Shown: positions 1-11,035 of the stretch, one piece after another
Layout of the letters: each line of letters begins with the position of its first letter
Numbering within the stretch: the stretch's first letter is position 1
Assembly (NCBI GenBank): GCA_964059195.1
Contig: CAXKWD010000007.1
Location: 155,667,269 to 155,731,268, forward strand
DNA length: 64,000 nucleotides
Direction of reading: 5' to 3'
Source: Ectobius pallidus
Taxonomy: Eukaryota > Arthropoda > Insecta > Blattodea > Ectobiidae
The notes under the pieces: generated by a model
What the model was told of the DNA's origin: nothing
The model's input: the letters and a program-made list of their open reading frames with translations, nothing else
Databases searched by the model: none
Made by a program: the position numbers and the translations under genes

Positions 1-480
1 ATTTTGCCAGGCAAGGCTTTAATAAATTATTCATATCAGCACACAAATCAAATCGTGCATAGATGTCAGATATAAAAGACTTCTTTCCCTCAAGTAAACA
101 TCTGGCTTCTTTCAACATGGGAAATCCTAATGTAATGAGTGCAGTGTCTGTGACTCTTCTCCCTAATTCAGATCTTTCTCTGGCGTACCTTAATGAATTT
201 CTGTGACGATAGTTTCTCCAAACTCGGGTTTGTTAGTGGAAAAAGTTGGTGGAAGGCAGAGAGAGGGAGAGAGACAGAGAGCGAGTTAAATGAGAATGAT
301 TTCCTGTTAGAAGACTCTTGCACAACTCTGTACATTAGAAGTTTGAAACAAGAAAGTTGATGTCACGTGAATGTACATTAGACTCCAGTTTCAGCGGAGG
401 ACATAGCGTTACAAGAACTGTCATTTTGTTTATTCACCTCTTGATGACAAAGGCGCCACCACTACCCTCTGTTACTTACT
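1..480. other. Unannotated AT-rich flank
   Basis: No open frame, RNA gene or recognisable repeat is visible here apart from a short purine-rich run (gagagggagagagacagaga) near position 260. It ends where the (actt)n tail of the first LINE copy begins. Confidence 0.4.
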
Positions 481-865
481 TACTTACTCAGTGGCAATAG
501 ACAACTCCTGAGTAAGCTAAAGGAATATTATCTATTTTATGGAACCCGGAGGTTCATTGCCGCGCTTACCCGAGCCCGCCATTCGACCCTATTCTGAGCT
601 AACTCCATCCAACCATTTCTACCAAATCCTACTTCTCTTAAATGTATCCTAATATTGTCTTCCCACCTACGTCTAGGTCTTCCAAGTGGTCTTTCCCCTT
701 CCGGTCTCCCATTCAGTACTTTTGAGGTATGTCTTCCCTCCCCATGCGTGCAACATGTCCAGCCCATTTCATCCTCCGTGATTTAATTACCCTTACTATA
801 TCCGGTGACGAGTACAGGTTATGAAGCTCTCCGATATGCAGTTTTCTCCAGTCCTCATTTTCATA
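473..865 (-). pseudogene. Non-LTR retrotransposon RT C-terminal tail, tandem copy 1
   Basis: On the minus strand this encodes the extreme C-terminus of an endonuclease-reverse transcriptase type LINE. The hallmark is a basic stretch reading GRPRRRWEDNIRIHLREVG, ending in AAMNLRVP and a stop. On the plus strand it starts with the (actt)n simple tail, so the element's 3' end is at the left. It is 5' truncated and has no catalytic RT motif. It lies head-to-tail with two further copies at a period of about 407 bp. The family recognition is established knowledge of insect LINE tails; the exact clade is not determined. Confidence 0.75.
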
Positions 866-1277
866 TCTCGTACTTACTTGCTTAATAGCAATACCTAGGT
901 AGATAATTCCTAAGCAAGCTAAAGGAATAGCCTATTATCTATTTTATGGAACCCGAAGGTTCATTGCCGCGCTTACCTGAGCCCGCCACTCGACCCTATT
1001 CTGAGTTATCTCCATCCAACCATCCCTCCCAAATCCTCCTCCTCTTAAATATATCCTAATATTGTCCTCCCACCTACGTCTGGGTCTTTCAAATGGTCTT
1101 TTCCCTTCGGGTTTCACAGTCAATAATTTTGAAGCATGTCTTTCCTCCCCCATGCGCGCAACATGTCCAGCCCATTTCATCCTCCATGATTTAATTACCC
1201 TAACTATATCCAGTGACGAGTACAGGTTATGAAGCTCTCCGATATGCAGTTTTCTCCAGTCCCCATTTTCATCTCTC
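866..1277 (-). pseudogene. Non-LTR retrotransposon RT C-terminal tail, tandem copy 2
   Basis: This is the second unit of the array. The minus-strand reading begins MKWAGHVARMGEERHASKLL and ends AAMNLRVP, matching the terminal domain seen in the neighbouring units. The unit starts with a tacttacttgctt tail on the plus strand. The bodies of units 1 and 2 begin 407 bp apart (537 and 944). Unit 2 is closer to unit 3 than to unit 1: both read acctaggtagataattcc after the tail. It is a dead 3' fragment with no catalytic motif. Confidence 0.75.
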
Positions 1278-1795
1278 GTACTTACTTACTCAATGGCAAT
1301 ACCTAGGTAGATAATTCCTAAGCAAGCTAAAGGAATAGCCTATTATCTATTTTATGGAAGCCGAAGGTTCATTGCCGCGCTTACCCGAGCCCGCCATTCG
1401 ACCCTATTCTAATTTAACTCCAACCATCCCTCCCAAATCATCCTCCTCTTAAATATATCCTAATATTGTCCTCCCACCTACGTCTGGGTCTTTCAAATGG
1501 TCTTTTCCCTTCGGGTTTCACAGTCAATATTTTTTAGACATGTCTTTCCTCCCCCATGCGCGCAACATGTCCAGCCCATTTCATCTTCCGTGATTTAATT
1601 ACCCTTGCTATATCCGTGGCGAGTAGCCGATAGGTTATGAAGCTCGTCGTTATGCAGTTTTGTCCAGTCCCCATTTTCATCTCTTAGGCCCAAATATTTT
1701 CCTAAGCATCCTGTTTTCGAACACTCTCAGATTATGTTCTTCCCGAAGAGTAAGTGACCATGTCTCACATACATATAATACAACTGTCAAGATAG
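1278..1795 (-). pseudogene. Non-LTR retrotransposon RT C-terminal tail, tandem copy 3 (longest)
   Basis: This third unit extends further into the element than the other two. Read on the minus strand, about 1690-1795 encodes a CETWSLTLREEHNLRVFENR-like segment followed by RKIFGPKR. In this LINE family that segment precedes the KWAGHVARM tail. Frame breaks are present between about 1640 and 1690, so it is a pseudogene. The (acttact) tail is at about 1279-1290. Confidence 0.7.
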
Positions 1796-1799
1796 TTTT

Positions 1800-2690
1800 A
1801 ATAAATCCTACTCGAGATTATCTAGGATAAAATAGTGCCTAAACATCGAAAAAAAATGTTAAAATAATTTCTATACATGAAAATCTATATCGGAATGGAA
1901 ATTAGCAAAGCATACCTACATCCTAAATAACGGTGATGAAGAAATAACCGTAAACGATCCTGTAGCATTAGAATTCATGTTTGCTTATAAACCAAAATGC
2001 ATAATTTAAAATATTTTTAATCCTCAGTGCACTACCCTCTGTCTACATTTCAGTTCAATATGTATTCATATACTATGTAAGTTCTTATTCAATGGGGGGA
2101 TTCTTTTTTCACCAATCCCTCTTTTTTTGCCAAGCTATTGAAACGTTTTTATAGAAATGTTTCAGCATGAATATCCATACTCCCCCGTGATTCAATGTGT
2201 AAAACCAAAGCTGTATTTATATTTTAAAAACTGGTAAATATTGAGTAAGTTCGATTTAATGGACAATCCATTGAGTGTGAATAGCTATTCATTCAGTGAC
2301 GCTGCATTGTTTTTAGGTTTTATACTTGGTAGCTTAGAATAAATAATAATTCAAAAATATTACGAGTACTTGTGACCAATACAACTGCCCTCATTGAATG
2401 TATACAAGGCTTTGGTTTAATTTATATCTACTTTGCGTAGCCTATATGCGCCTGTACTCCGTACAGATGGTTATGTTTTGTATTACAAATAATGTGTTCA
2501 TTATTTATGTATTTTGTATTTATTCTCGCTTGTATTTACGGCTTTAAGGCCTTTTTTTTCACTAGTCAGAAGGGGATACATACAAATATAAACTAAGTAT
2601 TAATGCCATTTAAAAATGCATTAGATACTTGTGATCCTAATTTTCAATACATCTTATCATAACAATGTGCGACATCATGGAATAATTATA
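1800..2690. other. AT-rich DNA with no recognised feature
   Basis: Six-frame reading gives only short frames. I see no TIR, tRNA-like box or tandem repeat. It may hold decayed repeat sequence. Confidence 0.4.
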
Positions 2691-2694
2691 CAGT

Positions 2695-3290
2695 TCAGAT
2701 AATTAAGAATTATGCCGGTTATTAAGTGCCACATTGGTACTTTATGAGATTGTATAGGGGACGGGAAAATGTCGGTCCGTCTGTCTGTCCTTGTGTCTGT
2801 ATGCGCGATAACTCAAATACGCTTTATCGGATTTTCATGAAACTTGGTGTACGTATTTATAGTGCCCGTGGGAAGAAGCCTGTTGATATTGGACCAAACC
2901 GGTTGACCGATACCGGGGTAAAGCCCAATTTAGTACCTATTTTATGGTGATATATTAGAAAGAATTTATCAAATGCAAATCAGTTCTCATGACAACATAT
3001 TCTTTTACAGTGTTCATATACGGCTTCGGAAGTTGCAATACAGTTAGCTATGACAAATAACACTACCCACATATTCCTTCACATATATGCTTATCATTCT
3101 AGACCCTTGTTCTTCCGTAAGCCCTGCTTTGTGAATCTATCTGGAGCTTAACTCGGAAATCGATTACAAAAATAACTTATTGTCTGCATATCATAATAAC
3201 TTATTGTCTGCATATCATAATGCAGTTATCGCTAATTAAACAAAAGTAATCTGGCACTTCGTTACATCAGTTTACCTGATTTTATTTATG
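2695..3290 (+). repeat. Dispersed repeat R1, copy 1
   Basis: This sequence recurs inverted at about 19790-20345. Shared landmarks are a cgtctgtctgtc run, a conserved segment around tttatcggattttcatgaaa, and an ending near cagtttacctgatttta. The frame 2726-2950 is shared with the other copy (FMKLGVRxYxAxGKKP) but probably only reflects repeat conservation. A diverged relative lies at about 45390-45625. The class is not identified: there are no clear TIRs, RT or tRNA boxes. Confidence 0.6.
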
Positions 3291-3404
3291 TTGAACTGTT
3301 TTGGAAAAAAAATTGTAAATGTTCTGATTAACATAAAGAAAGAACGTTGCCTTATATTAAATGTTGTTTTCATGGTAAAATATTTTGTTTTAGACACTGT
3401 TAAG

Positions 3405-3560
3405 GTTGGTAATGACTGGTCACTCTGTCATCTGAATTTAGTTTAATACACCGCTAAAAATGTCCGTGAAGACTTGAGCGGCCTAGACCGCTAAATAACT
3501 GTTTTGTGGTGTTTTAATAATACGACAAGTAGCTGTCTAGAGAGCATGTACTAAAACATG
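3405..3560 (+). repeat. Partial copy of the 882-bp repeat family (tail)
   Basis: It resembles the ends of the units at 53091-54861. It shares ggttggtaatgactggtca, a gctaaa/tttagcgg-type inverted motif and gtctagagagcatgtacta. Only the terminal part is present. Confidence 0.45.
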
Positions 3561-3780
3561 TTTATTTTTAATAGACATATTAAGTGATTAAGCTTAGTAT
3601 TAAATGTGAAAAGTAACAGCCTAAGTACAGAATAGTTACCTTGTGGCTGCCTCACTCGAAACAGTCGCTGCATAAATTGCTTTAAAAAGTCTGCGCTAGC
3701 TTTAATCGATACCTGCTCGCTACAGGCCACTTGAAACCCCTGCTTCACGCATTTTCACGTGCGAAGCGAAATGCGTTTTA

Positions 3781-3846
3781 ATGACGTCAGGATTAACGAA
3801 TCGCCAAATCCTTGCCATGTACATAACCTATTTTCTACCTTATGAG
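3781..3846 (+). repeat. 66-bp direct repeat, left copy
   Basis: It begins atgacgtcaggattaacgaa and ends ttatgaga. It is nearly identical to 4230-4295 (differences at cttgcc/cttact and ttatgaga/ttgtgaga). The two copies exactly bracket the RT fragment. Confidence 0.85.
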
Positions 3847-4229
3847 ACTTAAAAGAAGAGTTAAGAAAACACATTAAATATTTTCTTCAAAAACTAGGCT
3901 TTTATGGTTTTGATACTGGTAGTATGAAACTAATATATTCCTATCTTAGCGATAGATTACAGTCTGTAAGTTTAAACGGAAATTTATCTCAGAACAAAGA
4001 AATAAGGTGTGGTGTCCCTCAGGGATCCGTTTTTGGGCCTGTTCTTTTATAATTTATGTTAATGATCTTCCTGCAGATATTAAAGATGATTGTCTAGAAG
4101 CTTATATGTTTGCAGATGACATAGCGCTTTCTCTTGTACGTAAAGATCTTGATATTTAAATGATAAATTAAGAGACACGAACTTAAAAATTGTCATTTGG
4201 TGTAATTCAAATAGTCTTAAACTTAAACA
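3847..4229 (+). pseudogene. Jockey/CR1-like reverse transcriptase fragment, frameshifted
   Basis: This is part of the RT palm of a non-LTR retrotransposon. A YLSDRLQSVSLNGNLSQNKE-like stretch leads to GVPQGS at 4011-4028. After a one-base deletion near 4045, the neighbouring frame gives FIIYVNDLPADI and the catalytic FADD at 4109-4120. A second frame change follows, then WCNSNSLKL near 4200. The motif order and spacing fit the central RT blocks of Jockey/CR1-type LINEs. Both ends of the element are missing, so it is an inactive fragment. It is unusual in lying between 66-bp direct repeats. Confidence 0.85.
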
Positions 4230-4295
4230 ATGACGTCAGGATTAACGAATCGCCAAATCCTTACTATGTACATAACCTATTTTCTACCTTGTGAG
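4230..4295 (+). repeat. 66-bp direct repeat, right copy
   Basis: This is the partner of 3781-3846, starting immediately after the RT remnant. The following bases begin the next dispersed repeat. Confidence 0.85.
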
Positions 4296-4296
4296 A

Positions 4297-5014
4297 ATAA
4301 AAAAATCCCTTTAGGCAAGCCTACAGGCTGAGGTAGATTTCAAAGTGCTTTCGGTTTAGTTTACTGTCGCTGCGTAGCACTCTTCTTCTTTAGCCTTGGC
4401 ATGACAAACCCGCAATAATAATTGCAAAAAAGAGGAAAGAGCACTTTTTCAAACATTCAAATCTCGCCTTAAATGAGAGCTATCGAGAAACTAGTTATTG
4501 ATTTGTAGAGTACTCATCGAGAGCTTTTCAATGATACCCCACAAGACGTGGTTTCAAAAATTTCTAATTTCCATCCCCCCCACCTCCACCCCCACTCGTA
4601 CCCCCAAAACCCCCGAATCGTTGGTGTCACTGTGAACTCCATAGGGAGTACTCTAATTTATTCAAACAAAGTTTCCCTCTGTACTTCATAGGGGCCGAGA
4701 TAAAAATGTTTTAAAATTTCAACCCCCTCCCCCGACCACCCCCTTGGGCCAATTTTGCTCATTAACGAACTTGTCCGAACTATTGGGCCTAGAAAGAACA
4801 TATTAAAATTTGGTTCAAATATCTTCAAAATTACGGTCGCTAGCGTGTAATAATATAAATATATAAATATCACATTTTTTTTTTTTTTTTTTTTTGAACG
4901 GGCGGTGGTTTCGTACTTAGGGGAGCATGAAACGTAAAGATACGAAATAATTTTTCGAAAATCATGACATGGTATCCATTGCAATATGTAGATTTTTCTT
5001 CGAAATCTACCTAA
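4297..5014 (+). repeat. Dispersed repeat R2, copy 1 (about 0.7 kb)
   Basis: It is largely repeated in the same orientation at 51535-52207. Landmarks are tttaggcaagcc at the start, actgtcgctgcgtagcactc, a C-rich block near 4575-4615, and a terminal hairpin gtagattt...aaatctac near 4987-5012. The copy here carries an extra poly-T run (about 4875-4894) and a C-rich segment absent from the other copy. There are no coding motifs. The class is unknown. Confidence 0.75.
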
Positions 5015-5189
5015 AATTACTCAAGCTTTTCAACAAATCACCCCTCTTATGTTACTATGGACAAGGGCTGAATTGCATCACCGTTATGAGTGATGCAGAG
5101 TGCGCTATGGGGGTCAAATTGAACACTGAGGAATCTCCCATCTTCAAGTGTTGTATACACAAAATTTCAACAAATAAAGTTCAATAGTA

Positions 5190-5588
5190 AATGTTTTTAC
5201 AGTGTTTTTATGTTATCCATACCCGAACGGATCACTGTACATTAAATGTCAACTTCTCATACAACTCAGTTTGAAGAGATAACAGAACTGGCATTATAGA
5301 AAATAAATATTTTCAGTGCACTGAATGTCCATAGTTTATGGCAAACAAGCGGCTTTCAAATATTGAACATTCTTAAAAGGGCTCTGGTTAAGAAAACTTT
5401 GTTTAAAATATTTAAACAACCTTGTGTCAGGCAGTGGAGGCACTTCTCACACAATTGATTGAACTAAGTTTCTCACACAATATACAAACTCGTGCCGGAC
5501 TGCGAAGAAAACAGTTAACCAAGTGATTAGGTCCATTGTTTATTTTTACACTTTATTCATAAAATAACATTCGTAATAAAGTGACATA
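5190..5588. other. No recognised feature
   Basis: AT-rich sequence between repeat R2 and the 882-bp-family repeat. I see no convincing frame or repeat boundary. Confidence 0.35.
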
Positions 5589-6750
5589 ATAGCTATTTAT
5601 GTATCAAGTACGCAAAACAACGCTTTAGCGGATGAATCTAGTATAGCGGCCGAGGCGTAAGGCGAGGCTAAAATACTGGATGAGTCCGAAAAAGCTTTTG
5701 CGTGCGTGGTGCATACAATATTTTTTAGTAAAACTCTCTAAATTATATGGGAGTACGCCGTAGCGTAGTGGTTGAGGTGCTGCGATACAAACCGGAAGAT
5801 CGCGGGTTCGATTCCCGATGAGGTCGTTGGAGTTTTCAACTGGCCTAATCCTTCTGGTGGCACTATGGCCCTGGGATCGACTCAGCCTCTAACAGAAATG
5901 AGTACCAGGAGCAATCCTGGGGTAAAGGCGGCCGGTGCGTAAGGCTGACAACCTTACCGCCTTCATGTGCCGAATGTCTAAAATCTGGGAGCCTCAACCT
6001 TCCTCTGGGCCTCTATGACCTGTATAGAGATCACTTTACTTTACTTTTAATAAATTACGTGAAATGAAACAAAAATACTGTAGGCTATAAATAATTACAA
6101 TGAAAGGTAGTCAGCCATTTGTTAACGTCATATTCTCTCAGCCACCTGAATCGCGGAACAACAATGAACCGTACGTACCAATTCGAAATGTGGTATAGAT
6201 GCATCATATGAGTCACTTTTTGTAAACAATATTGCATACGAACTAGTGTGTATGAAAAGCTTGTGAAACCATGAATGATAATCCCGAGGAAATTTCAATC
6301 CAAGCTAGAAACATTGAATTGGAGCTGCAGTAAAATCTCGGCAGAAGTACACACGAGAAGAAATATAATATTGCATTTAGCGGTGGTGTATCCATGGTAA
6401 GGAATGCTTCTCTTGTGAACCAAGATGTGAAAAGTTGTTGGTTTCTATTTGTCATATGATGAAGTGGGCTACCGTGTTTTGCGTAAAACCCTGGTAAAGT
6501 TTCTGATTATCATAAAGAAACATGTTGGCTTAAACTTGTTTTATGTCAAAGTTGGTGTGATCGGTCAATGCCATCTGGATTTTGTTGATATATTATCATG
6601 ACGACTTTAAAGTACTAGGCCGATAAAACTGCATTTTGAATGCTGTTTGAATGCAGTTTTATCCAATTTTAGAGGCCTTGGTTGCTAAAATGCAATTTTA
6701 CCTGTACGACAAGCAGCTGTTTTAGAGAGCGTGTACAAAAAAATATGATT
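5589..6750 (+). repeat. 882-bp-family repeat, copy split by a SINE
   Basis: It starts atagctatttatgtatcaag like the tandem units at 53091 and 53973. It carries the tttagcgga...ggatgagtcc structured segment (about 5622-5690) and ends near ttagagagcgtgtacaaaaa. A tRNA-derived SINE (5749-6047) is inserted within it. The tandem copies at 53 kb show the uninterrupted sequence. The middle is diverged. Confidence 0.7.
5749..6047 (+). repeat. tRNA-derived SINE, family A, copy 1
   Basis: The head contains a pol III A-box-like tagcgtagtggttgaggtgc and a B box ggttcgattcc at 5805-5815. A non-tRNA body follows and ends in tttactttactttt. Imperfect flanking repeats (taaattatatg before, taaattacgtg after) look like a target-site duplication. 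Other copies are at 8248, 36222, 49868 and 55965, all inverted relative to this one. Mobilisation would need a LINE in trans (inference from SINE biology). Confidence 0.85.
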
Positions 6751-7182
6751 TATAATTGTGTGTGCTTGTCTGTGGAATATAATGTGTAGATTATAAATAC
6801 CTATATTATAATATTTTGTTTCGTGCACAGATTTTTAAAATTTATGTGATAGTGAAGTAAGTTGGAGTCCAAGACACTTATACGAAAAAGACTGTCACAA
6901 AGAACGGAATAACCTGGCGTGCTGAGGAATCTTGACATAGTGCTGAGATTAGCAAGAGATGGAAAACCGGTCACTAAGAGACCAATAGAAATCCCGTTCA
7001 ATAGATCTGGACTTCCTCGTCCTTAGTAAAAGAAGACTGGACAGCATCCTACAGCTACATGGTCCAGCTTGGGTATTTTCTGCTTTTCGCACCATATGTT
7101 TACGTTATTGAGTTTCGTGTTATTATACTCCGCTCTATCCTGTAAGATGGAAATGGTATAGTCATGTCTCCATATATGAAGA
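6751..7182. other. No recognised feature
   Basis: AT-rich sequence with only short incidental frames. Confidence 0.35.
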
Positions 7183-7190
7183 ATCTAGAG

Positions 7191-7909
7191 CAGTGGTTCC
7201 CAACCTTTTTCAGCTGACGCCCCCCTTCGAATATCATGAAATCCTCACGCTCCCTTTGATAGTGATGGGGAGAAGAAGGCCTAAAAACGTGATTATCAGT
7301 ACTTTTGTACTTTAAAAGTTCCCTATAATACCTGTAAAAATAAAATTACATTAGTATTGCTCACCTCTTTTATTATTCTTATTTATCATGCGATGCTTTT
7401 GCTGTCACACACTCACATATAAAAAACGAAACTGCATATCTAATTATTGTGAATCTTATTTGAGTCTCAGTACAGTTAATAAAAAAAATTAAATTTAGAA
7501 ACACAAATGTCCAATGTAGAGTTAAAAACTGAATGTTAGTGAGATGATTGGCACTGTTTTACTTTCACCAACTGTGAGATAGGCCTATATAGGTTGTATG
7601 TTTGACAGAACACAACGCAGATCACTCGTATCTCGTATTTGGATTTCCAAATTATTATAAACGTGCTGAGGACAAGATATGTCTATTTAATATGACAGGG
7701 AAAATATAGTTACACTTTATAAGATTATAAAATGTAAATTAACACTGTTCTTTTATTTTTGTTAATTACGGCATGTGTCTGTGTATTTGTTTGGTTAAGG
7801 TTAACCGATTAAAAATTCTTGTCGACCGACAAGGCAACAACAATAAATCAAAATATGAATTTCAAATTATTGCATGCCCCCCTAAGAAGAGCCTCACGAC
7901 CCCCAGGGG
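7191..7909 (+). mobile_element. Degraded non-autonomous hAT element
   Basis: The left end reads cagtggttcccaaccttttt, a standard hAT terminus. It is preceded by atctagag and the element is followed by gtctagag (7910-7917), matching the nTCTAGAn target preference known for many hATs. The right TIR is damaged: the last bases are acccccaggggg. No transposase frame is present. Confidence 0.55.
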
Positions 7910-8162
7910 GTCTAGAGCAGCGGTTCCCAACCTTTCTCAACTTGCAGCTCACGAAAGGTGCAATTGAACTTGCACTCTATTCTCAATTAAAAATAACATT
8001 GTTATATTTGTAAGTGTATGATGTAAATTTAACTGTAACCTAAAGAGATAAAATTGTTACAATGTTATATAAGCGTAATTATTAACAGTGGAATGCTAAT
8101 TCTTTCACACTGGCCGTGTCTAGGCTATGATGGAAATGTTAAGTTATACTGAAAAATTCAAT

Positions 8163-8211
8163 GACATAGCCGAGATTTAAACCAGGATCTTCGGCTCTCC
8201 GTGCCGCAACT
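8163..8211 (-). repeat. Partial tRNA-like SINE head, family F
   Basis: This is the reverse complement of part of the tRNA-like head at 62418-62489 (shared core ccaggatcttcggctctccg), with the adjoining ctgaaaaattcaatg body. The D-arm half is lost. Confidence 0.6.
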
Positions 8212-8247
8212 CACATCTCTGCCCAAATAAAAGTTAGCGTCTTAGTA

Positions 8248-8552
8248 AAAAGTAAAGTGATCCCTATACAGGCCATGGAGGCCCAGAGGGTTCCAGGAGG
8301 TTGAGGCTCCCAGATTTTTGGACATTCGGCACATGGAGGTGGTAAGGTTGTCAGCCTTACGCACCGGCCGCCTTTACCCCCAGGATTGCTCCTGGTACTC
8401 ATTTCTGTTAGAGGCTGAGTCGACCCCAGGGCCATAGTGCCACCAGAAGGATTAGGCCAATTGAAAAATCTCAACGACCTCATCGAGAATCGAACCCGCG
8501 ACCTTCCGGTTTGTAGCGCAGCGCCTCAACCACTACGCTACGGCGCACCCCC
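8248..8552 (-). repeat. tRNA-derived SINE, family A, copy 2
   Basis: Full-length minus-strand copy. The tRNA-like head is at the right (B box complement ggaatcgaacc-like near 8488) and the tail is at the left. Flanking 13-bp direct repeats, tagcgtcttagta (8235-8247) and tagcgtcttggta (8553-8565), differ at one base and mark the target-site duplication. Confidence 0.9.
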
Positions 8553-9096
8553 TAGCGTCTTGGTATAATCTCTTAATGTAAATTGGTTATACAAATTAAG
8601 AGAATGCCTTTACCACATCACATCGCATCCCCGAAGGATACTTAACCAAAATTAAATCTGATTAATGTACTCTTTAAGCATGGCCAATACGTTTTTCTCA
8701 CTTCACATTCTGATACAGAACAGGGGCCATATTGCATATATTACGTATTCAGAGTAGGTGGTTTATAACTACCCTTCAGATTTCTTGTTCGGAAAAAAAT
8801 CAAATAAAAGTTTTAGTTCCATGTGTAAAATTTGAACAAAATCGTAACAGCTGTTTTCGATAAAATCGCTACAAACGAAATTTTCTTCATGTAAAGTCAT
8901 CTTAAAAATAAGAGAAAGTCGTCGTCAATCTTCGTGTCACATCCTCAGAAGGTATCTAACCCAAAATACAAAATTTTGTTTTCATACGATTTTCCGTTCT
9001 GGAACTAGGCTGTTCAAAGACACACAGACACACACACCAGACATGTTTCCGAAAATAGTATTTTTGGATTCAGGAAACCTCAAAACGTGTATTTAC

Positions 9097-9531
9097 TAGG
9101 GATGGGTCGATACCAGATTTTCTCGATACTCGATACCGATACATGATTTTTTCCTCGATACTCGATACTTCGATACTCGATACCTTCAACATTTCCAGTT
9201 TCAATAAATAGGTACATTAAAAATTAAAATTTGAGAGAACTGTGTAATACAAACTAAATTTATGTCTGCATATTTAATGAGACAAAATTTAATATCATCA
9301 GTAGCCTATAATTATTTTTAAACTCTACATTAAAACTAAAATTAGTTTTTTAAACAGTCCACTTACAAGTTTTTGTTTAAAAATACTACCATTCTCACTT
9401 AATTGCAGAATTGCTGAATTACAAAAGTATCGAAAAAGTATCGAGCGAGTTTTCTGAAGTATCGTTCGATGCCGATACCATGCAAGTATCGAGAGTATCG
9501 AGGTATCGAAAGTATCGAGGACCCATCCCTA
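9097..9531. mobile_element. hAT MITE, 435 bp, with tcgatac subterminal arrays
   Basis: The TIRs are tagggatgggtc and gacccatcccta. They are flanked by a perfect 8-bp duplication, gtatttac, at 9089-9096 and 9532-9539, which fits the hAT superfamily. Both subterminal regions are dense in repeated tcgatac/gtatcga words, which may be transposase binding sites (inference). It has no coding capacity. Confidence 0.9.
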
Positions 9532-10164
9532 GTATTTACATGATAAATTATACTTCGAATTTGGGGATCGAAAACAATAGGCTACTTTCTCTACCTATAG
9601 TACCTATGGTACGGGCAGAGGAAATAATAAGTGTAACCAAATTACTCTAGTACCGAAACCTCCACTTGGCGGCCCTATGCCCCCAACCGGGTGGAGGGGA
9701 TACCAGGATGTAGAAATACTAATACGAGTTCACAATTTCTGTAATTTTATCTCCCCAAAATTGTGCAGCCCCTATTAATTCTGGGACAAAACATTCACCC
9801 TCAGAGCTCTAATACTTGGAAACCGCTGCTCTAGATATACGCAAGTGACTTCGTCAGGGCCCTGTTTCATAGAACTTGTCTAATAAATAATATTAGTTAA
9901 TAATATTAGAACTCATAATATTATTTATTAGTTAACAAAATCTTGTTTGATAAAAATATGAACACTACTCATAAAATCTCTTCACTAATATTATTAATTC
10001 ATTAGTCAGCTGATTGATTTGGAGGTTAACTTATGTCTGGATTATTGTTTCTTTTTTCCTTTCTTAGCTTAGTCTTTTTGTCAATACTATTTCAAAGCAG
10101 CACGGACCACATTATATCTTCTTAAATGCAACAAATAAAAATGGGTGCGTGGAAAGTCACGCGA

Positions 10165-10370
10165 CAGAAGTGAAACTTGGATTTTTTAATTTTTCGATTT
10201 TTCAATTTTGGATTACCGGTATTGGATTTTTAATTTTTGATTGTTGGATTTTTAAATTTTGGGTTTATGGACTTCTTTAATATTGGATTTTTTAATTTTT
10301 AAAATTTTGCATCTTTGAATTCTGAATTTTGAATTTTGGATTTTTTTACTTTTTAAATTTTCATTGAGTT
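10165..10370. repeat. Degenerate T-rich tandem repeat
   Basis: About ten irregular repetitions of a word close to ttggattttttaattttt. It is low-complexity DNA with no coding meaning. Confidence 0.7.
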
Positions 10371-10804
10371 GATTGTTTTCTGTGCAGTCTGTCACAGCCC
10401 CGCTATTTTCGTGACGATTTTCTTCGTAACGCTACTTTGGGTTAGCTCTCGATTTACTCACTTCAAAAAGAACTTCTGTTGTAAAACTGCTACAAGAAAG
10501 TCTCCCTCTGCAGTCAATCCTAACGGAGTTATGAAGGGCACTGATACAAAGGCAATGTCATTGGGTATCGAAGTACGTCATATCACTTTAACGTGGAAGT
10601 TGCTATTATTCGCAACTGGCTAGGGTATGACCGCCTGCGAAGTCTTGGTTAGAGCACACGCAATACACCTGTGCTGGAGTAGTTGCCGCTCTGTGTAGCA
10701 GACAGGGGGTCTCAGCCGCCGTACAAGCGATAATAGAATAAGGAAGGGGAAACGGAATAGCCTATCTTTATAATGTTAAAAACAATGTAGGCCTAAATTT
10801 TCTC

Positions 10805-11035
10805 GTCGGCCTGGGTGGCGTATTTAGTATCGCTGGGTTTGATCCTAGCCCAGGTCGATGTCGTTTATGTGTGTGCATAAATGTGACAGTAGATTTACTG
10901 GTATGTAAAAGAACTCCTGCGGGAAAAAATTCCGGCACATTGGCGACGGTCACAGGCTTAAGTTTCAGGAAATGAAACTTGAGCCGTCTTATCTGTAATA
11001 CTTTGAAATCTGCAACTAATGTATGTCGTTTCAAC
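10805..11035 (+). repeat. tRNA-derived SINE, family C, copy 1
   Basis: The head reads gtcggcctgggtggcgta (A-box region), then gggtttgatcctagcccagg (decayed B box). The body includes agtagatttactggtatgta and actcctgcgggaaaaaattc. Its landmarks are shared with 46266-46400. The family resembles widespread arthropod SINEs with a GGTTCGATCCCGG head. The 3' end is not sharply defined. Confidence 0.7.

Larger units (their letters stand above)
7918..9828 (+). mobile_element. Composite hAT-like element with nested insertions
   Basis: Left end cagcggttcccaacc and right end ggaaaccgctg (to 9828) form an imperfect TIR pair. The flanks are gtctagag and ctctagat, which share the TCTAGA core but differ at the edges. 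A SINE (8248-8552) and a hAT MITE (9097-9531) are nested inside. No transposase frame survives. The pairing of these two ends is an inference. Confidence 0.45.

Noticed and set aside
2726..2950. A conserved peptide shared with 20106-20393
   Set aside because: Both lie in copies of dispersed repeat R1; the similarity is repeat homology, with no evidence for coding.
5761..5830. A tRNA gene, from the clear A and B boxes
   Set aside because: No acceptor or anticodon stem closes; the same head occurs in five SINE copies with a shared body.
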